This document shows positions 44,039 through 55,389 of a stretch of 64,000 bases of DNA, piece after piece. The stretch spans positions 59,048 through 123,047 of the forward strand of contig JABCPU010000197.1 of assembly GCA_016800925.1 (NCBI GenBank), written 5' to 3'. Numbering within the stretch: the stretch's first letter is position 1; each line of letters starts with the position of its first letter. Position numbers and translations under genes: made by a program. Source of the DNA: Suillus spraguei (taxonomy: Eukaryota; Basidiomycota; Agaricomycetes; Boletales; Suillaceae). The notes under the pieces were generated by a model. That model did no database searches. It was not told where the DNA came from and saw nothing but the letters and a program-made list of their open reading frames with translations.

Positions 44039-46278
44039 ATGAGTTCTCCTCCACAGACTGCCGTCGCCGCCAACGCGAAGATTTTCCCGGTCTTTGCAAC
44101 CAGGCTCGCATCAAAAGACGTCAACGAGTATATAAATACTGCCAATAAGCTGAAGAACTGGTTGGGTTCTGAGAAAGCGTACTATCCTGACGCTCTACGT
44201 AATGTAAGTGTTAGAATTCTCGATCGGCTTGACAGAAGCAAGACTCAATAACTACTTTTGACCCCTAACACCAGATCGTTTTGCTCCTCGAGGTGTGTAG
44301 ATGTATCGCTTTCTGCTCTATTTGTTCATCTTGTACTGGACAGATTGCCCACCAGACCTTTACGACAAGGTTTCTCCATATAGAATCGTCAGCAGTGGCC
44401 GCGATGGACATATATCAGGCCTTAATTCGCGCCGTGATTCCTTTCTTACCGCTTTTCACTGAGGAGGACCTGCAATATACATGTTGAATCTCACCAAGTA
44501 TTCGGCTGTTTGTCAATTTTGTCACGTAGTCCGACTCCACGACTTGATCCAAAGTTCCTCTTGGGTTTCGGCTAGAATCACATATCCTGTCCGAGCTGAA
44601 GGCGAAGCCACGGCTCAAGAATACAAGTACGCAGGCATTGATTAAACCTGAACATCAATGTCATATCCACGAAGCTGTGACGGATCTTCGCAAGATGTAC
44701 CCTCACGCCGGAACACGAGAGATGATCAGTCTGCTCTTTCACGAAAAGAGTATGAGTGTATCTAGGTAATTTTGTCAAGTTGATCTGTTTGTCAAAGACT
44801 GACATCGCAACCGTGACTATAATAGATCAGTCATGATGTCTTACTTCGCTGCCTATGAACCAGAACTCGTGCGACAACGTAAGGCCAGAAAATTGAAACG
44901 AAAGCGCTTCTGGGCAGCTGGCGTTAACGATCTCTTTGCCGTTGACCAGCACGACAAATGGCTCAGATTTGGGCTCGGTCTTCACACTGGAATCGAGCCG
45001 TTTTCAGGGCGGATAATGTGGATCCGAGTTTGGCATTCTAACAGAAACCCACAGTTAATCCTCAACTACTATCTCGACACAATCGCAGAACTTGGCCGTG
45101 AGTGATATGCCATTTGTAAATACTTCACTGACGCAAGTGCTAGATATGCCGCTGATCACTCAATCCGATTTAGGGTCCGAAAATTATGGCATTGCGAACG
45201 CGCAGACGCTTCTTCGCCAGCGCTATGACCCAACCCTGCAAGGAACTCTGCAACATCGTTGGATGCGCACGAAGAAAAACGTAATGCCGGAAATCACTTG
45301 GTCACAACTCCGGCGTAGGTTCACACCTGGCTTCGAGAATTTGCTGGACGAAGGTGTCATTGAGGGTTGGTACGACTCAGCGGATACTCTCCAAATGTAC
45401 GTAGCGCTTGTCTTATGGTCCTATGCCCTTATATGTCTTGTTGTCTTCTAGGATGATTTTTTCGTTGGGTTTTTATACCCTGGCTGCAGCAGGAGCTTGA
45501 CGCTTATAGAGACCGAGTGAACAATTCCGCCAAGAGGCGTGACCGCAACAAGGTATCTACTTATTTCTGTCTCATTAAAATGTGTGCTTACAATCCCCCT
45601 AGGTACTCCCACACGGTGTCCCAACTCTTATCTACCATTCTCCCGAAGATTTCGGAGCATTGGATTTCAAGGTATTCATTTGCACAAGTGACCGCACACA
45701 AAGGCTTACTTGACTATGCCAACTAGGTTTCTATAGATCGCGAGGGCATCGACTACGTTCGCAATGTCTATATCGATGCTTCCAACCCGGTATTCGACCT
45801 TGTCCCACCTATGCTTGGCAACTTTATCGAGCATTGTTATGATGCAATGGGGCGCCCTGCAGTGACTCGGTCATCAGTTTGGACTGTATATAGGAATGTG
45901 CTGTCTGCTGTACAGCTTGCAGAGAACCCACATCCCAACTTACTACTGACTCGGACGGAAAATGAAGGTGCCGCCACCGGTGCATTGACATTGATCAGTG
46001 GCCATGCCGATTTACCTTTCAACGAGGAACCGGATGACATGTATTACATGGGTGGCGTGCGTGGAGGATTGGGCCTAGGTACGACGCAAATCTCCTTTAA
46101 TCAATTATATACTGACGAGGCCAAAGGTGATTCTCACGTCCACAACTTAAACGCTCTAGCCGAGCTGGATGAACCTGATGTTCCATTGGATGGCAGTTCT
46201 GCGGGTGTTGGACCCTTAATTGTTTGGCAATTTTCGAGTGATGAGTCAGAGAATGATGGCGCAGTGGATGAATGGTGA
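44039..46278 (+). pseudogene. Integrase-core (rve-like DDE) transposase-type gene, nearly intact
   Basis: The gene belongs to a basidiomycete group of proteins with a retroviral-integrase-like core but no reverse transcriptase. Exons begin with NAKIFPVFATRLASKDVNEY at 44039. A helix-turn-helix-like TDLRKMYPHAGTREMISLL lies at about 44680-44735. The core (about 44833-45400) has the first Asp in NDLFAVDQHDKWLRFGL, the second in ITQSDLGSENYGIAN, and a candidate Glu in KKNVMPEITWSQLRRRF. Downstream are LDAYRDRVNNSAKRRDRNK, VLPHGVPTLIYHSPEDFG and a variable tail ending near DEW at 46278. Introns are about 45-60 bp. Frame slips occur near 44641 and in a T-run at about 45455-45460 (one extra T), so it is probably dead or carries assembly errors. 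The right arm keeps only its first part. Confidence 0.7.
44580..44664 (+). repeat. 85-bp direct repeat, first copy
   Basis: From ACATATCCTGTCCGAGC to CATCAATGTCAT inside the integrase-core gene. The same 85 bp occurs at 46484-46568 with one base difference. The right arm has this sequence once and lacks everything between the two copies. Confidence 0.9.
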
Positions 46279-46483
46279 TATTCGAATTGTGTTAGTGTAC
46301 TTCGTGACTGGACCGTCGTTTTTCGAGGTTGAAATTATACTTCGTAGTCACTTGTTTTACTAGGTGCAAATACTGGGTTGGCTCCAAGGCGTGTCTGGAG
46401 TCCCGTCGAAACTTTTTGCCTAATAAGGCAATGCACGTGAGCACGGTGCTCTGGCAAATGAGCACGGTGCTCTGGCTTTCCAT

Positions 46484-46568
46484 ACATATCCTGTCCGAGC
46501 TGAAGGCGAAGCCACGGCTCAAGAATACAAGTACGCAGGCATTTATTAAACCTGAACATCAATGTCAT
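46484..46568 (+). repeat. 85-bp direct repeat, second copy
   Basis: Repeats 44580-44664 exactly 1904 bp downstream. A short duplication of AGCACGGTGCTCTGG lies just before it (46440-46475). Confidence 0.9.
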
Positions 46569-46748
46569 GATCTTGTTTAGGGACACTACCTCAGTAATCA
46601 CAATTGCCCGGGATGCGACTCCAAGCGCAAACCTAATGTTTCCTAGTACTATTCTTAATACTACGCAAGCGGAGCCTTCAGTTCAATCACCTGTAAGGTG
46701 TGCATGCGCTGTTTATTTATGGTTTGACATGTAAATTTATAGACTACA
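46569..46748. other. Intergenic
   Basis: No gene; shared with the right arm (57657-57840). Confidence 0.4.
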
Positions 46749-48145
46749 ATGCACATTTCGACCACATCTATACCCTGCTCAGATATTCGCATGGACACCC
46801 CGACCAGTGCCTCTATCCAGAAACCCCTTCCAAAACTGCAGCCAAAGCGCCAATCTCTGACATCTTCACTATCTGAGCACCTCAAACACCGTGGCCTCGA
46901 ACGGTTTAAGGCGCATCATCAGCCTGCAGCTTCTCCTGACTCAAAGACTTTAAGTCCTGCTGCTCCCGGGCCACCCAGTGCGCCTAATGTTTCAAATGAT
47001 GTGACGGGACCGCCTGCGGAGAAAATACGGCCATCTCGCATGCCAGGAAGGATACCTCTACAACCGGCATCTACTGGACCGACTACAGTAAACGAGCCTG
47101 CAGCTCCTGCGAATGCCGTTGATCTGCCGAGTACCTCGTCTTTTACTGAGATTTTGGTGCCTACAGATGCTAAAGAACTCAACCAAGAGGAAATCGTACC
47201 CACTATGGTTGATGTTGTTATGAACGACTCTCAAAGGCAACATGTGCCTCAAGGTTCAGAAACACTCCTCTTGGATACACCAGGAGATGTTGTCCCCAAG
47301 CTCACGACGCCGCCAGAACCAAATACGGATTCCCTAGCCCCAAGCCAGCCACCTGCAATATCCTCAGATGCAGGTGCAGGAAACCACGGGGACGAAATAT
47401 TGTTGTCTCCAGTAGATAATACCCCTTCGCAAGCCGCCTGTGCGAGATTTGGAGGGGAGATGGCCGTGATGATGTTTCGGCAAGGACTCGAGTCACCTCG
47501 CGGGACAATCAACCATACTTTCAATCTCGATCATACACTCTATCTCCAAATTGCTCGGTGGGCTAAGCGTAAATCATCACCAACGTATGTGTCATTTTCT
47601 CGCCTTTATCTACTTATTCAGCGGTTTACAGAGATTTGGAACAAAGTGTTTGTGTATTGTTCGCTTGCTATCATCTCCCCAGTCTTTTGCCCAATCCACC
47701 AGAAGATGATCAAGCGATTCCGTTTGAGCAACTTACGATGCATTTGCAATGCTCGTGGCCCATATCTGGATACCTTTCATTGCAGACAAAGCGGGATGGG
47801 AGGGATTTTATTGGTCCACTAGCTCCACCTATTTTGTGAGTGTCATCGCATAGTGTACCTGCAAACTACACTGAAGCCGGAATGACCGTTTGACAGGTTA
47901 CTCCAGACAATTGTGTCGATATCTCCGCATTTATCAGAAGCGGAGAAAATGCCTTTTCGGTGGTCCAACAGAGCGACATGTCAGACTACATGTTTATTCT
48001 CCACGCCCACCATCCCACGCCTGTGCAACTCAGCTATCTTGCTTCTTACAGAAAGAGGCATGAGGAGTGGGTGAAGATCACGCGTGCTTTTTGCACATCT
48101 GAACCAACGGAATCGTTATGGAAGCGATCGCAGTCGCGGTCGTGA
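46749..48145 (+). CDS. Unrecognised protein with a disordered N-terminus, left-arm copy
   Basis: Not assigned to a family. The first exon may start at 46749 or at the ATG at 46791 (MDTPTSASIQKPL). It runs to about 47583 and is Pro/Ser/Thr-rich and probably disordered for 200 residues. It then has FGGEMAVMMFRQGLES and LDHTLYLQIARWAKRKSSPT. An exon at about 47633-47838 gives QSVCVLFACYHLPSLLPN, DDQAIPFEQLTMH and SWPISGYLSLQTKRD. A last exon (about 47898-48145) gives NCVDISAFIRSGENAFSVVQ, MSDYMFILHAHHPTP and a basic end. The order and a near-identical inverted copy suggest a real gene. The C-terminal pattern (FI-SG-N followed by YMFILHAHHPT) suggests a small folded domain. Splice sites need confirmation. 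Confidence 0.5.
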
Positions 48146-48695
48146 AGGATCCGTCATAATTAATATTCTTGTAATCAACCCTCGAGTTTCGCAGTCCCGT
48201 TATGTCTGTAGTACTTGTGCATTTCTGGTCAGCTTATATTCTGTAGCATAGTCGGCCAATTAAATGTGTTTTCCATCGGAAGCTTACGAAGTGTGGCGCT
48301 ACGATGCATGATGCATTTGGTGAATGACACGATTTGTCTTTTTGGAGGAATTCTTCAAGTTGCCAATAGGTCGAGATGCGATAATTACATAAAATGCTGC
48401 ATCGTGGATAGTTGGCGCGGCATTATACGCGGCACTGTGGCAATAGGTGGTTACCCCCATCATGAGTCTTCCATAAGCTCGGGACCAGCCTGGCTTATAC
48501 CACCACATCACCCTCAAAGACGTACATCATAATTCATGCATCGTGCCTCGGAAGCGCAGTTACTAGTGCTAGTTACAGACTTACAATACTCGCTCCGGCG
48601 TAATGATACATCCTGCCTCGGACTCGCTGCAAAGACCCATCGAATGATCAAGTTGAACTCTGGTATGCCTCTCATAAATCGTTTTCAAACTTTCG
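48146..48695. other. Gene-free stretch inside the left arm
   Basis: Open frames such as 48215-48532 have no recognised motif and their mirror images occur in the right arm. I see no supported gene. Confidence 0.35.
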
Positions 48696-49136
48696 TATTA
48701 CACAAACCTTTTGCAGCTCGTCACGGTACCAGGCCATCATACAAGCGTTTGATGATTTCATTGAATCATACACTTATATATAGGCCCCTGGAAGGCTCCC
48801 GTAAGCAGAGTTCAGACTCTGGAATTTTTCCAGAAAAATTCTGCTTTTTTTGACAATCGCGAGACCCACGTTCTGAGCTTCGCGCCATACTTCAAGCCCT
48901 CAGCCCGCAGGATTCTGGCTCGATTAGTAAATAAGCATCCAGCCATTCGCCTCCGATGGTTGAGAGCTTCGCAGCATGTCTCAGGGTCTGGCTCGATTGC
49001 CATTCGCGAGCTAGTACGTCCCTGACCTATCTCACTATAATACTGCGACATAGTCTGCAACGTTTCAATGTTGTCTGCATTTTTTCAGGACAATGTCACC
49101 ACTTCTGCCCCTTTCCACGAATATTCATGAACCCCA
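48696..49136 (+). pseudogene. Exons of an unrecognised gene, left-arm copy
   Basis: Coding-like pieces are RYQAIIQAFDDFIESYTYI (about 48722-48781), then in another frame PWKAPVSRVQTLEFFQKNSA, VLSFAPYFKPSARRILARL and RLRWLRASQHVSGSGSIAIR (about 48787-49011). These are followed by an intron-like GTACGT...TTTCAG (49015-49088). A frame slip near 48781-48787 separates the first two. The mirror copy at 55390-55705 has the same slip. I do not know the family. Confidence 0.35.
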
Positions 49137-49561
49137 AAGGCTTTCTCTTGCCCGCAAACTCATTTTGTTAGTCATGTTCTGTCTTACTCAATTTATAGAT
49201 ACCTTGAGTATGTCGGCTCTCTTATCTGCAATTCCTGCACTTGAGGCATCCATGGGTATGACTGAAATTCAATCCACTTGGGTGTTTAGTGGGTTCCGAT
49301 TAACTTTTTCATCATTCCTACTTATCGTGCGTGTCCATCCCGTAAAGTCCTGATTTGCACTTCAATGCATAGTTTCAGAGTGGCCGTCTCAGTGACGTAT
49401 ACAACCCAAGTTAGTACTGTGCTGCCTAGCATACCTGACGTACATGCTAATCTAATGATCCATAGAAACTGTATTCATTGGAGGAGTGTCCACTCTTGGT
49501 ATCCTCTCGTTGTGTGCAGGATTCGTTTACACCACAGTTCCTATCCTTGTTCTGAGAGCAA
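49093..49561 (+). pseudogene. MFS transporter, 5' fragment (left arm)
   Basis: This holds the first exons of the same transporter that is longer in the right arm. It starts MSPLLPLSTNIHEPQ, then has a first membrane helix (ARKLILLVMFCLTQFIDTL), SIPALEASM-like sequence, an intron, and GRLSDVYNP, which fits MFS motif A. It ends abruptly at 49561 where the inverted duplication stops. Confidence 0.75.
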
Positions 49562-50149
49562 GGGTTGGTTGATAGTGGATCGTAGGTTGCGTAGGTGGAT
49601 GGCTCAGTGCTTGAGACCCTAACCCTAATCTATGGTTTAAATTTCGGTCGGAGGGAGAGAATTTCCTTTTGTGGAAGAATTAGGGTTGACTGTGTCATGA
49701 TGGACGGGATGAGCAGCGGCTCTCTCAGGGGACCGTCCATGCACTGTCATGTGATACTCATATGATGTGTACCCTGCCCACCAGCGGCTCCGTGAGGGGA
49801 CCGCACATGTGGACAATCCATGCACTGTCATGTGACACACATATTATGTGTGCCGTGCTCTATACACTATATGGCTATATATTATATATATCTCAACATA
49901 TTTTCATATTGTTTTAGATGTCTCATTTGATAGAATACATCACTGGGATTCCATTGCACCAACTTTTAAGGAAATTGGTGGTCGGAAACATGAGTTATGA
50001 TCATTTTACTGTTAATTGAGTGATTTAACTGAATCACTATATTAGGACAGTATAACTCCATCATAGGACATCAAATATCTAACAGATGCACTGGTATATA
50101 TACTATAGTGATGGGGATATATGATTTTGCACTCATTTCTAATATTGTC
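49562..50149. repeat. Junction region with telomere-like word and short duplications
   Basis: CCCTAACCCTAA at 49617-49628 and TTAGGGTTG at 49680-49688 resemble fungal telomere repeat units but are only one to two units long. At about 49710-49855 a 90-100 bp piece is duplicated (CAGCGGCTC...GGGGACCG and CCATGCACTGTCATGTGA). The rest is AT-rich with no gene. Confidence 0.45.
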
Positions 50150-52745
50150 ATATGTTGTCTGCTGGTCCAGGGGGAGAGGGTAAGCAATCATCTTACAAAA
50201 ATTTTCTGGAGCTTCAAAACTTGGTGTGTTGTCTTCTATGACCTTTAAAACAATGGGAAGAAGCTTGGTTGCATGGTTGATGGTGCCTGATATGTGTATC
50301 TTCAAATGTACCTACCACTACTATAGACTCTAGGTCTACCATCTGACAAAAAATTGCTGGAGCTTCAAGACTTGGTGTATCATCTTTAGTGACCTTGAAA
50401 ATGGTAGGAAGCAGTTTTCTTATATGATAGGTCATGTCTAGTATGTCTGACTTGAGATGGGCCTATACCTACTATAGGCACCAAGTCTATCAGCTGACAA
50501 AAAATTGCAGGAGCTTCAAGACTTGGTGTATCATCTTTAGTGACCTTCAAAATAGTGGGAAGCAGTTTTCTTAGATGATAGGTCATGTCTAGTATGTCTG
50601 ACTTGGGATGTGCCTCTACCTACTATAGGCACTAAGTCTATCATCTTACAAAAAATTGCTAGAGCTTTAAGACTTGGTGTATCATCTTCAGTGACCTTTA
50701 AAATGGTAGGACACAGTTTTCCTAGATGATAGGTCATGTCTAGTATGTCTGACTTGAGAGAGGCCTCTAGCAGCTATATGCACCAAGTCTATCATCTGAC
50801 AAAAAATTACTGGAGCTTCAAGACTTGGTGTATTATCTTCAGTGACCTTCTTAGATGATAGGTCATGTCTAGAATGTCTGACTTGAGATGGGCCTCTACC
50901 TACTATAGGCACTAAGTCTATCATCTTATAAAAAATTGCTAGAGCTTCAAGACTTAGTGTATCATCTTCAGTGACCTTGAAAATGGTAGGAAGCAGTTTT
51001 CCTGGATGATAGGTCATGTCTAGCATGTCTGACTTGAGAGGGGCCTCTAGCAACTATATGCACCAAGTCTATCATCTGACAAAAAATTTCTGGAGCTTCA
51101 AGACTTGGTGTATTATCTTCAGTGACCTTCAAAATGGTAGGAAGCAGTTTTCTTAGATGATAGGTCATGTCTAGAATGTCTGACTTGAGATGGGCCTCTA
51201 CCTACTATAGGCACTAAGGCTATCAACTGACAAAAAATTGCTAGAGCTTCAAGACTTGGTGTATCATCTTCAGTGACCTTCAACATGGTAGGAAGCAGCT
51301 TTCCTAGATGATAGTTCATGTCTAGTATGTCTAACTCCAAATAGGTCCCCACATACTATAGGCACCAAGTCTATCATCTGATAAAAAATTGCTGAAGCTT
51401 CAAGACTTGGTGTATCATCTTCAGTGACCTTTAAAATAGTAGAAAGAAGCTTTTCTGTATGATATGTCATGTCTAGTATGTCTGACTTAAGATGGGCCTC
51501 TACCTACTATAGGTACTAAGGCTATCATCTTACACCAAATTGCTAGAGCTTCAAGACTTGGTGTATCATCTTTATTGACCTTTAAAATACTAGAGAGAAG
51601 CTTTTCTGTATGATAGGTCATGTCTAGGATGTCTGACTTGAGATGGACCTCTAGCAACTATAAGCACCAAGTCTATCAGCTGACAAAAAATTGCTAGAGC
51701 TTCAAGACTTGGTGTATCATCTTCAGTGACCTTTAAAATGGTAGGACACAGTTTTCCTAGATGATAGGTCATGTCTAGAATATCTGACTTGAGATGGGCC
51801 TCTAGCTACTATAGGCACCAAGTCTATCAGCTGACAAAAAATTGCTGGAGCTTCAAGACTTGGTGTATCATCTTCAGTGACCTTTAAAATACTAGGGAGA
51901 AACTTTCCTATATAATAGGTCATGTATAGTATGTCTGACTTGGGATGGGCCTCTATCTACTATAGACACCAAGTCTATCATCTGACAAAAAATTGCTAGA
52001 GCTTCAAGACTTGGTGTATCAGCTTCAGTGACCTTTAGAATGATAGGAAGCAGCTTTCCTAGATGATAAGTCATGTCCAGAATGTCTGACTTGAGATGGG
52101 CCTCTACCTACTATAGGCAGTAAGGCTATTACCTGCCAACAAATTGCTAGAGCTTCAAGACTTGGTGTATCATCTTCAGTGACCTTTAGGAAGAAGCTTT
52201 TCTGTATGATAGGTCATGTCTAGCATGTCTGACTGAAGATGCACCTCTATCTACTATAAGCACTAAGTCTATCAGCTGATAACAAATTGCTAGAGATTCA
52301 AGACTTGGTGTACCATCTTCAGTGACCTTTAAAATGGTAGAAAGCAGCTTTCCTAGATGATAGGTCATGTCTAGTATGTCTGACTTGAGATGGGCCTCTA
52401 CCTACTATAGGCACTAAGTCTATCATCTTACAAAAAATTGCTAGAGCTTCAAGACTTGATATATCATCTTCAGTGACCTTTAAAATACTAGGGAGAAACT
52501 TTCCTAGATGATAGGTCATGTCTAGCATGTCTGACTCAAAATAGGTCTCCACCTACTATAGGCACCAAGTCTATCATCAGACAAAAAATTTCTGGAGCTT
52601 CAAGACTTGGTGTATCATCTTCAGTGACCTTTAAAATGGTAGGAAGCAGCTTTCCTAGATGATAGGTCATGTCTAGAATGTCTGACTTGAGATGGGCCTC
52701 TACCTACTATAGGCACTCAGGCTATCATCTTACAAAAAATTGCTG
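50150..52745. repeat. Satellite array, about 17 units of 151 bp
   Basis: The word AGCTTCAAGACTTGGTG recurs about every 151 bp (near 50212, 50366, 50513, 50664, 50815, 50946 and so on to 52600). One unit near 50850 is 20 bp short. Other conserved words are GATAGGTCATGTCTAG and CACCAAGTCTATCATCTGAC. I find no CG dinucleotide in the whole array. Each unit is open on the minus strand for about 66 codons, but because 151 is not a multiple of three, successive units sit in different frames; I treat these as repeat artefacts and not genes. Confidence 0.9.
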
Positions 52746-53512
52746 TGGTGTACAGTCTTTCGTCCACACCCCTGTAGTCATTATAGTATGACATAGATGC
52801 ACTCAAAAACTTTCGGCTTCACTAAGAAGGGCTTATTGCCTGCATTCACAAACTGGTACGCAGTGTGACCATGGGTAAGTTTGCTGATACCTACAATGGC
52901 GATCGGACGACTCAGATGAGTGAAAGACTTATCGATTTCTAAGTTGTTTCAACAGCCATCGGTAGCTTATAAGGTACCTCTTTGCTCCCATTCAAAGACT
53001 GTTCTGATGCCTTCTAGATCCACTATCATACTCTCTTGTCAATTTATCATGGGTGTCCTTGAAAAATTACCTGCTCACTCAAGTTGGTAACCCCGAAGGT
53101 GCAGACAAGAAGGTATGTTGCTAGGTCATCTTCTATAAGATTGCTGTCATTCATGTTTGATGGCAGTCCTATGATCCCCATGTCTGGGTTTGTGAGGGCG
53201 AGAAAATGCTCTCGGCGCAGGTCAAGGAGGCTTGCAGTGACCTCGGCAACGTTAGTGAGTGTCACATTGAGTTTGATCATTTATTGGTTATTGACTTGAT
53301 CATGGTCTTAGACCGTCTGTAAAGAAAGCGCCTGGATAACTTAGAAACAAGGTTTGAGGACTTATTATGTGCCATGTAGTCTTTTTGCACATGCCTTGAA
53401 AACCGAAAGGAACCATACTCTTAATTTATGTCGAACAGTGGTTCATAGATGTGCTGGATGTCTATGTCATACTAGGATGACTACAGGGGTGTTGACGAAA
53501 GACTGTACACCA
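52746..53512. mobile_element. DNA transposon-like element, 767 bp with about 50-bp terminal inverted repeats
   Basis: The left end reads TGGTGTACAGTCTTTCGTC. The right end is its complement, GACGAAAGACTGTACACCA. Similarity continues inward over ACACCCCTGTAGTCAT and TAGTATGACATAGA. Unlike the satellite it contains many CG dinucleotides. No target duplication is obvious. A minus-strand frame (53047-53280) inside has no recognised motif, so the element is probably non-autonomous. It sits directly at the end of the satellite. Confidence 0.7.
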
Positions 53513-53769
53513 TAGATAGGAAACTAGATGAGGTAATAATATAGTCCCATGCAGAACCATTCATATTTAGTGCAATGATATATCTCTTACCTGCAGCACA
53601 TATATATATGTATATGGTCCTATATGAGGTCACATAGTCCCATCAAGGTCCAGTGCCATTTGGTAACATGATATATCTTTTACCTGCAGTGCATATTTAT
53701 ATGGTCCTATAGGGCTCACATAGTCACATCGAGGTCCAGTGCCATTTGGTACCATGATATATCTCGCCA
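53513..53769. repeat. Short tandem repeat, about 93 bp, 2.5 units
   Basis: The words CAGTGCCATTTGGTA, ATGATATATCT, TTTTACCTGCAG and ATATGGTCCTATA recur from about 53560 to 53765. The array abuts the truncated end of the MFS transporter. Confidence 0.7.
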
Positions 53770-55306
53770 AGTACAAATGCTGGGAATACAAATGGCCAAT
53801 AGTTTTCGGGCTTTCCCCCACCGAGCGCCAGCAGTAAGGTGGCGACCATGCACAATGATAGACCAGTAAGGATAATCCACTTCGGACTGTAGATACGAGA
53901 GAGTGATCCAGTGCAGCTCGCAGCAAAGGCTACGATACCGAGTGGCAACCTAGAGAACAAAGAATCTTGATGGTTGGCGATATGAAGTGACAGCGAATAC
54001 CTTACATGTGAATGGCTGTCGACATCACTGACCAATGAAACACGGTTTGCCACATGATACTAAAAATAAATATAACCACCACTCCACCAAAAGGATGGCA
54101 AAAGTGCAGTGGTGAACAGAACAGAGAAGTTGTTGTAGAACCATGTCCGTGGTGGTCTGGTACAAGATCAGCCGGTGATTGATGCTAAGATTTCCGTTGA
54201 CATACATGGCAGCTCGGTCCGCAGGCAAAGTGTTTCCCAGTAGAAAAACCCAGCTATCATTATAATTGAAATAATCAGGAGAATCAATACAACCGGGGAC
54301 TTCCAACCATCAGTGGAACCGGATGTCACGGCGAAAATCAACAAGATGAAGGAAACTATCAAAGTTCGTAAGCGACACAAAGAAAAGTATGCTGAAAGAT
54401 TTATACCAGTCAAGACGCCTATGCCGACCAAATCAAGGGACTTCCATTTTGCCCCTTTAGGCTTACGACTGCCTGCAGTCTCTCCGATTTGTGACGGTAT
54501 CATGAAAATACAAATCAGGGCCACTGGAAAAGCCGCGCATGCCACAAACCAGAAGACCCAATGGTAAGACACCCATTGAACGAACATTGCACTGACCACA
54601 AGACCGCCCACTATGTAAAGGAACTATGAGGGTTGTCTTACGATATGCGGGATGCTCACTGTTGGCTACCGCACCACAGCCTGCAAAGAACCATACTGCC
54701 CGAGCCTGTTCGAGTGGATCTGGAAATACCTTGACCAATAGTTTTAGAGCAGAGGGAATCGTCATCGCAGAAGCTAAGAAGTAACCTTCATCAGTCAGAA
54801 CCAACACACCAGCGAGAATGATCACCTATTCCAGTGATTGCTCTCAGAACAAGGATAGGAACTGTGGTGTAAACGAATCCTGCGCACAACGAGAGGATAC
54901 CAAGAGTGGACACTCCTCCAATGAATACAGTTTCTATGAACCATTAGATTAGCATGTACGTCAGGTATGCTAGGCAGCACAGTACTAACTTGGGTTGTAT
55001 ACGTCACTGAGACGGCCACTCTGAAACTATGCATTGAAGTGCAAATCAGGACTTTACGGGATGGACACGCACGATAAGTAGGAATGATGAAAAAGTTAAT
55101 CGGAACCCACTAAACACCCAAGTGGATTGAATTTCAGTCATACCCATGGATGCCTCAAGTGCAGGAATTGCAGATAAGAGAGCCGACATACTCAAGGTAT
55201 CTATAAATTGAGTAAGACAGAACATGACTAACAAAATGAGTTTGCGGGCAAGAGAAAGCCTTTGGGGTTCATGAATATTCGTGGAGAGTGGCAGAAGTGA
55301 TGACAT
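53770..55306 (-). pseudogene. MFS transporter (multidrug-type), C-terminally truncated
   Basis: Likely a plasma-membrane H+ antiporter with many helices. On the minus strand it starts with MSSLLPLSTNIHEPQ at 55306. GRLSDVYNP gives motif A (about 55025). Next are FIGGVSTLGILSLCAGFVYT, VLTDEGYFLASAMTIPSALK, FVQWVSYHWVFWFVACAAFP (typical of motif C-like regions), and a basic cytosolic loop (SRKPKGAKWKSLDLVG). It continues through further helices to ASCTGSLSRIYSPKWIILTG and ENYWPFVFPAFVLG at about 53770. The final helices are missing where the 93-bp repeats begin. Stops and frame slips occur around 54165-54300 and 54060, so it is a pseudogene. Introns of about 45-50 bp are retained. Confidence 0.75.
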
Positions 55307-55389
55307 TGTCCTGAAAAAATGCAGACAACATTGAAACGTTGCAGACTATGTCGCAGTATTATAGTGAGATAGGTCAGGGACGTACTAGC

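Larger units (their letters stand above)
43523..49561 (+). repeat. Left arm of a large inverted duplication
   Basis: It is the reverse complement of 54838-58974 at high identity (single scattered differences). It starts at TTCATGACTGCCGATTGG inside the GMP synthase relic and ends at CTGAGAGCAA inside an MFS gene. The left arm is about 1.9 kb longer because it retains the middle of the integrase-core gene (see 44665-46568). Confidence 0.9.

Noticed and set aside
43763..49561. Left arm as an LTR or TIR transposon end
   Set aside because: The inverted repeat is several kb long, cuts host-type genes at both ends and has no terminal consensus, so it is a structural duplication.
49617..49688. A true telomere or chromosome end
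   Set aside because: Only one to two TTAGGG-type units, with genes and repeats continuing on both sides.
50214..52552. Series of 60-77 residue minus-strand frames as a gene family
   Set aside because: They are repeats of one 151-bp satellite unit in shifting frames; no start context, intron or family motif supports translation.
50150..52745. Satellite as a CRISPR array
   Set aside because: The whole 151-bp unit repeats with no unique spacers, and the genome is eukaryotic.
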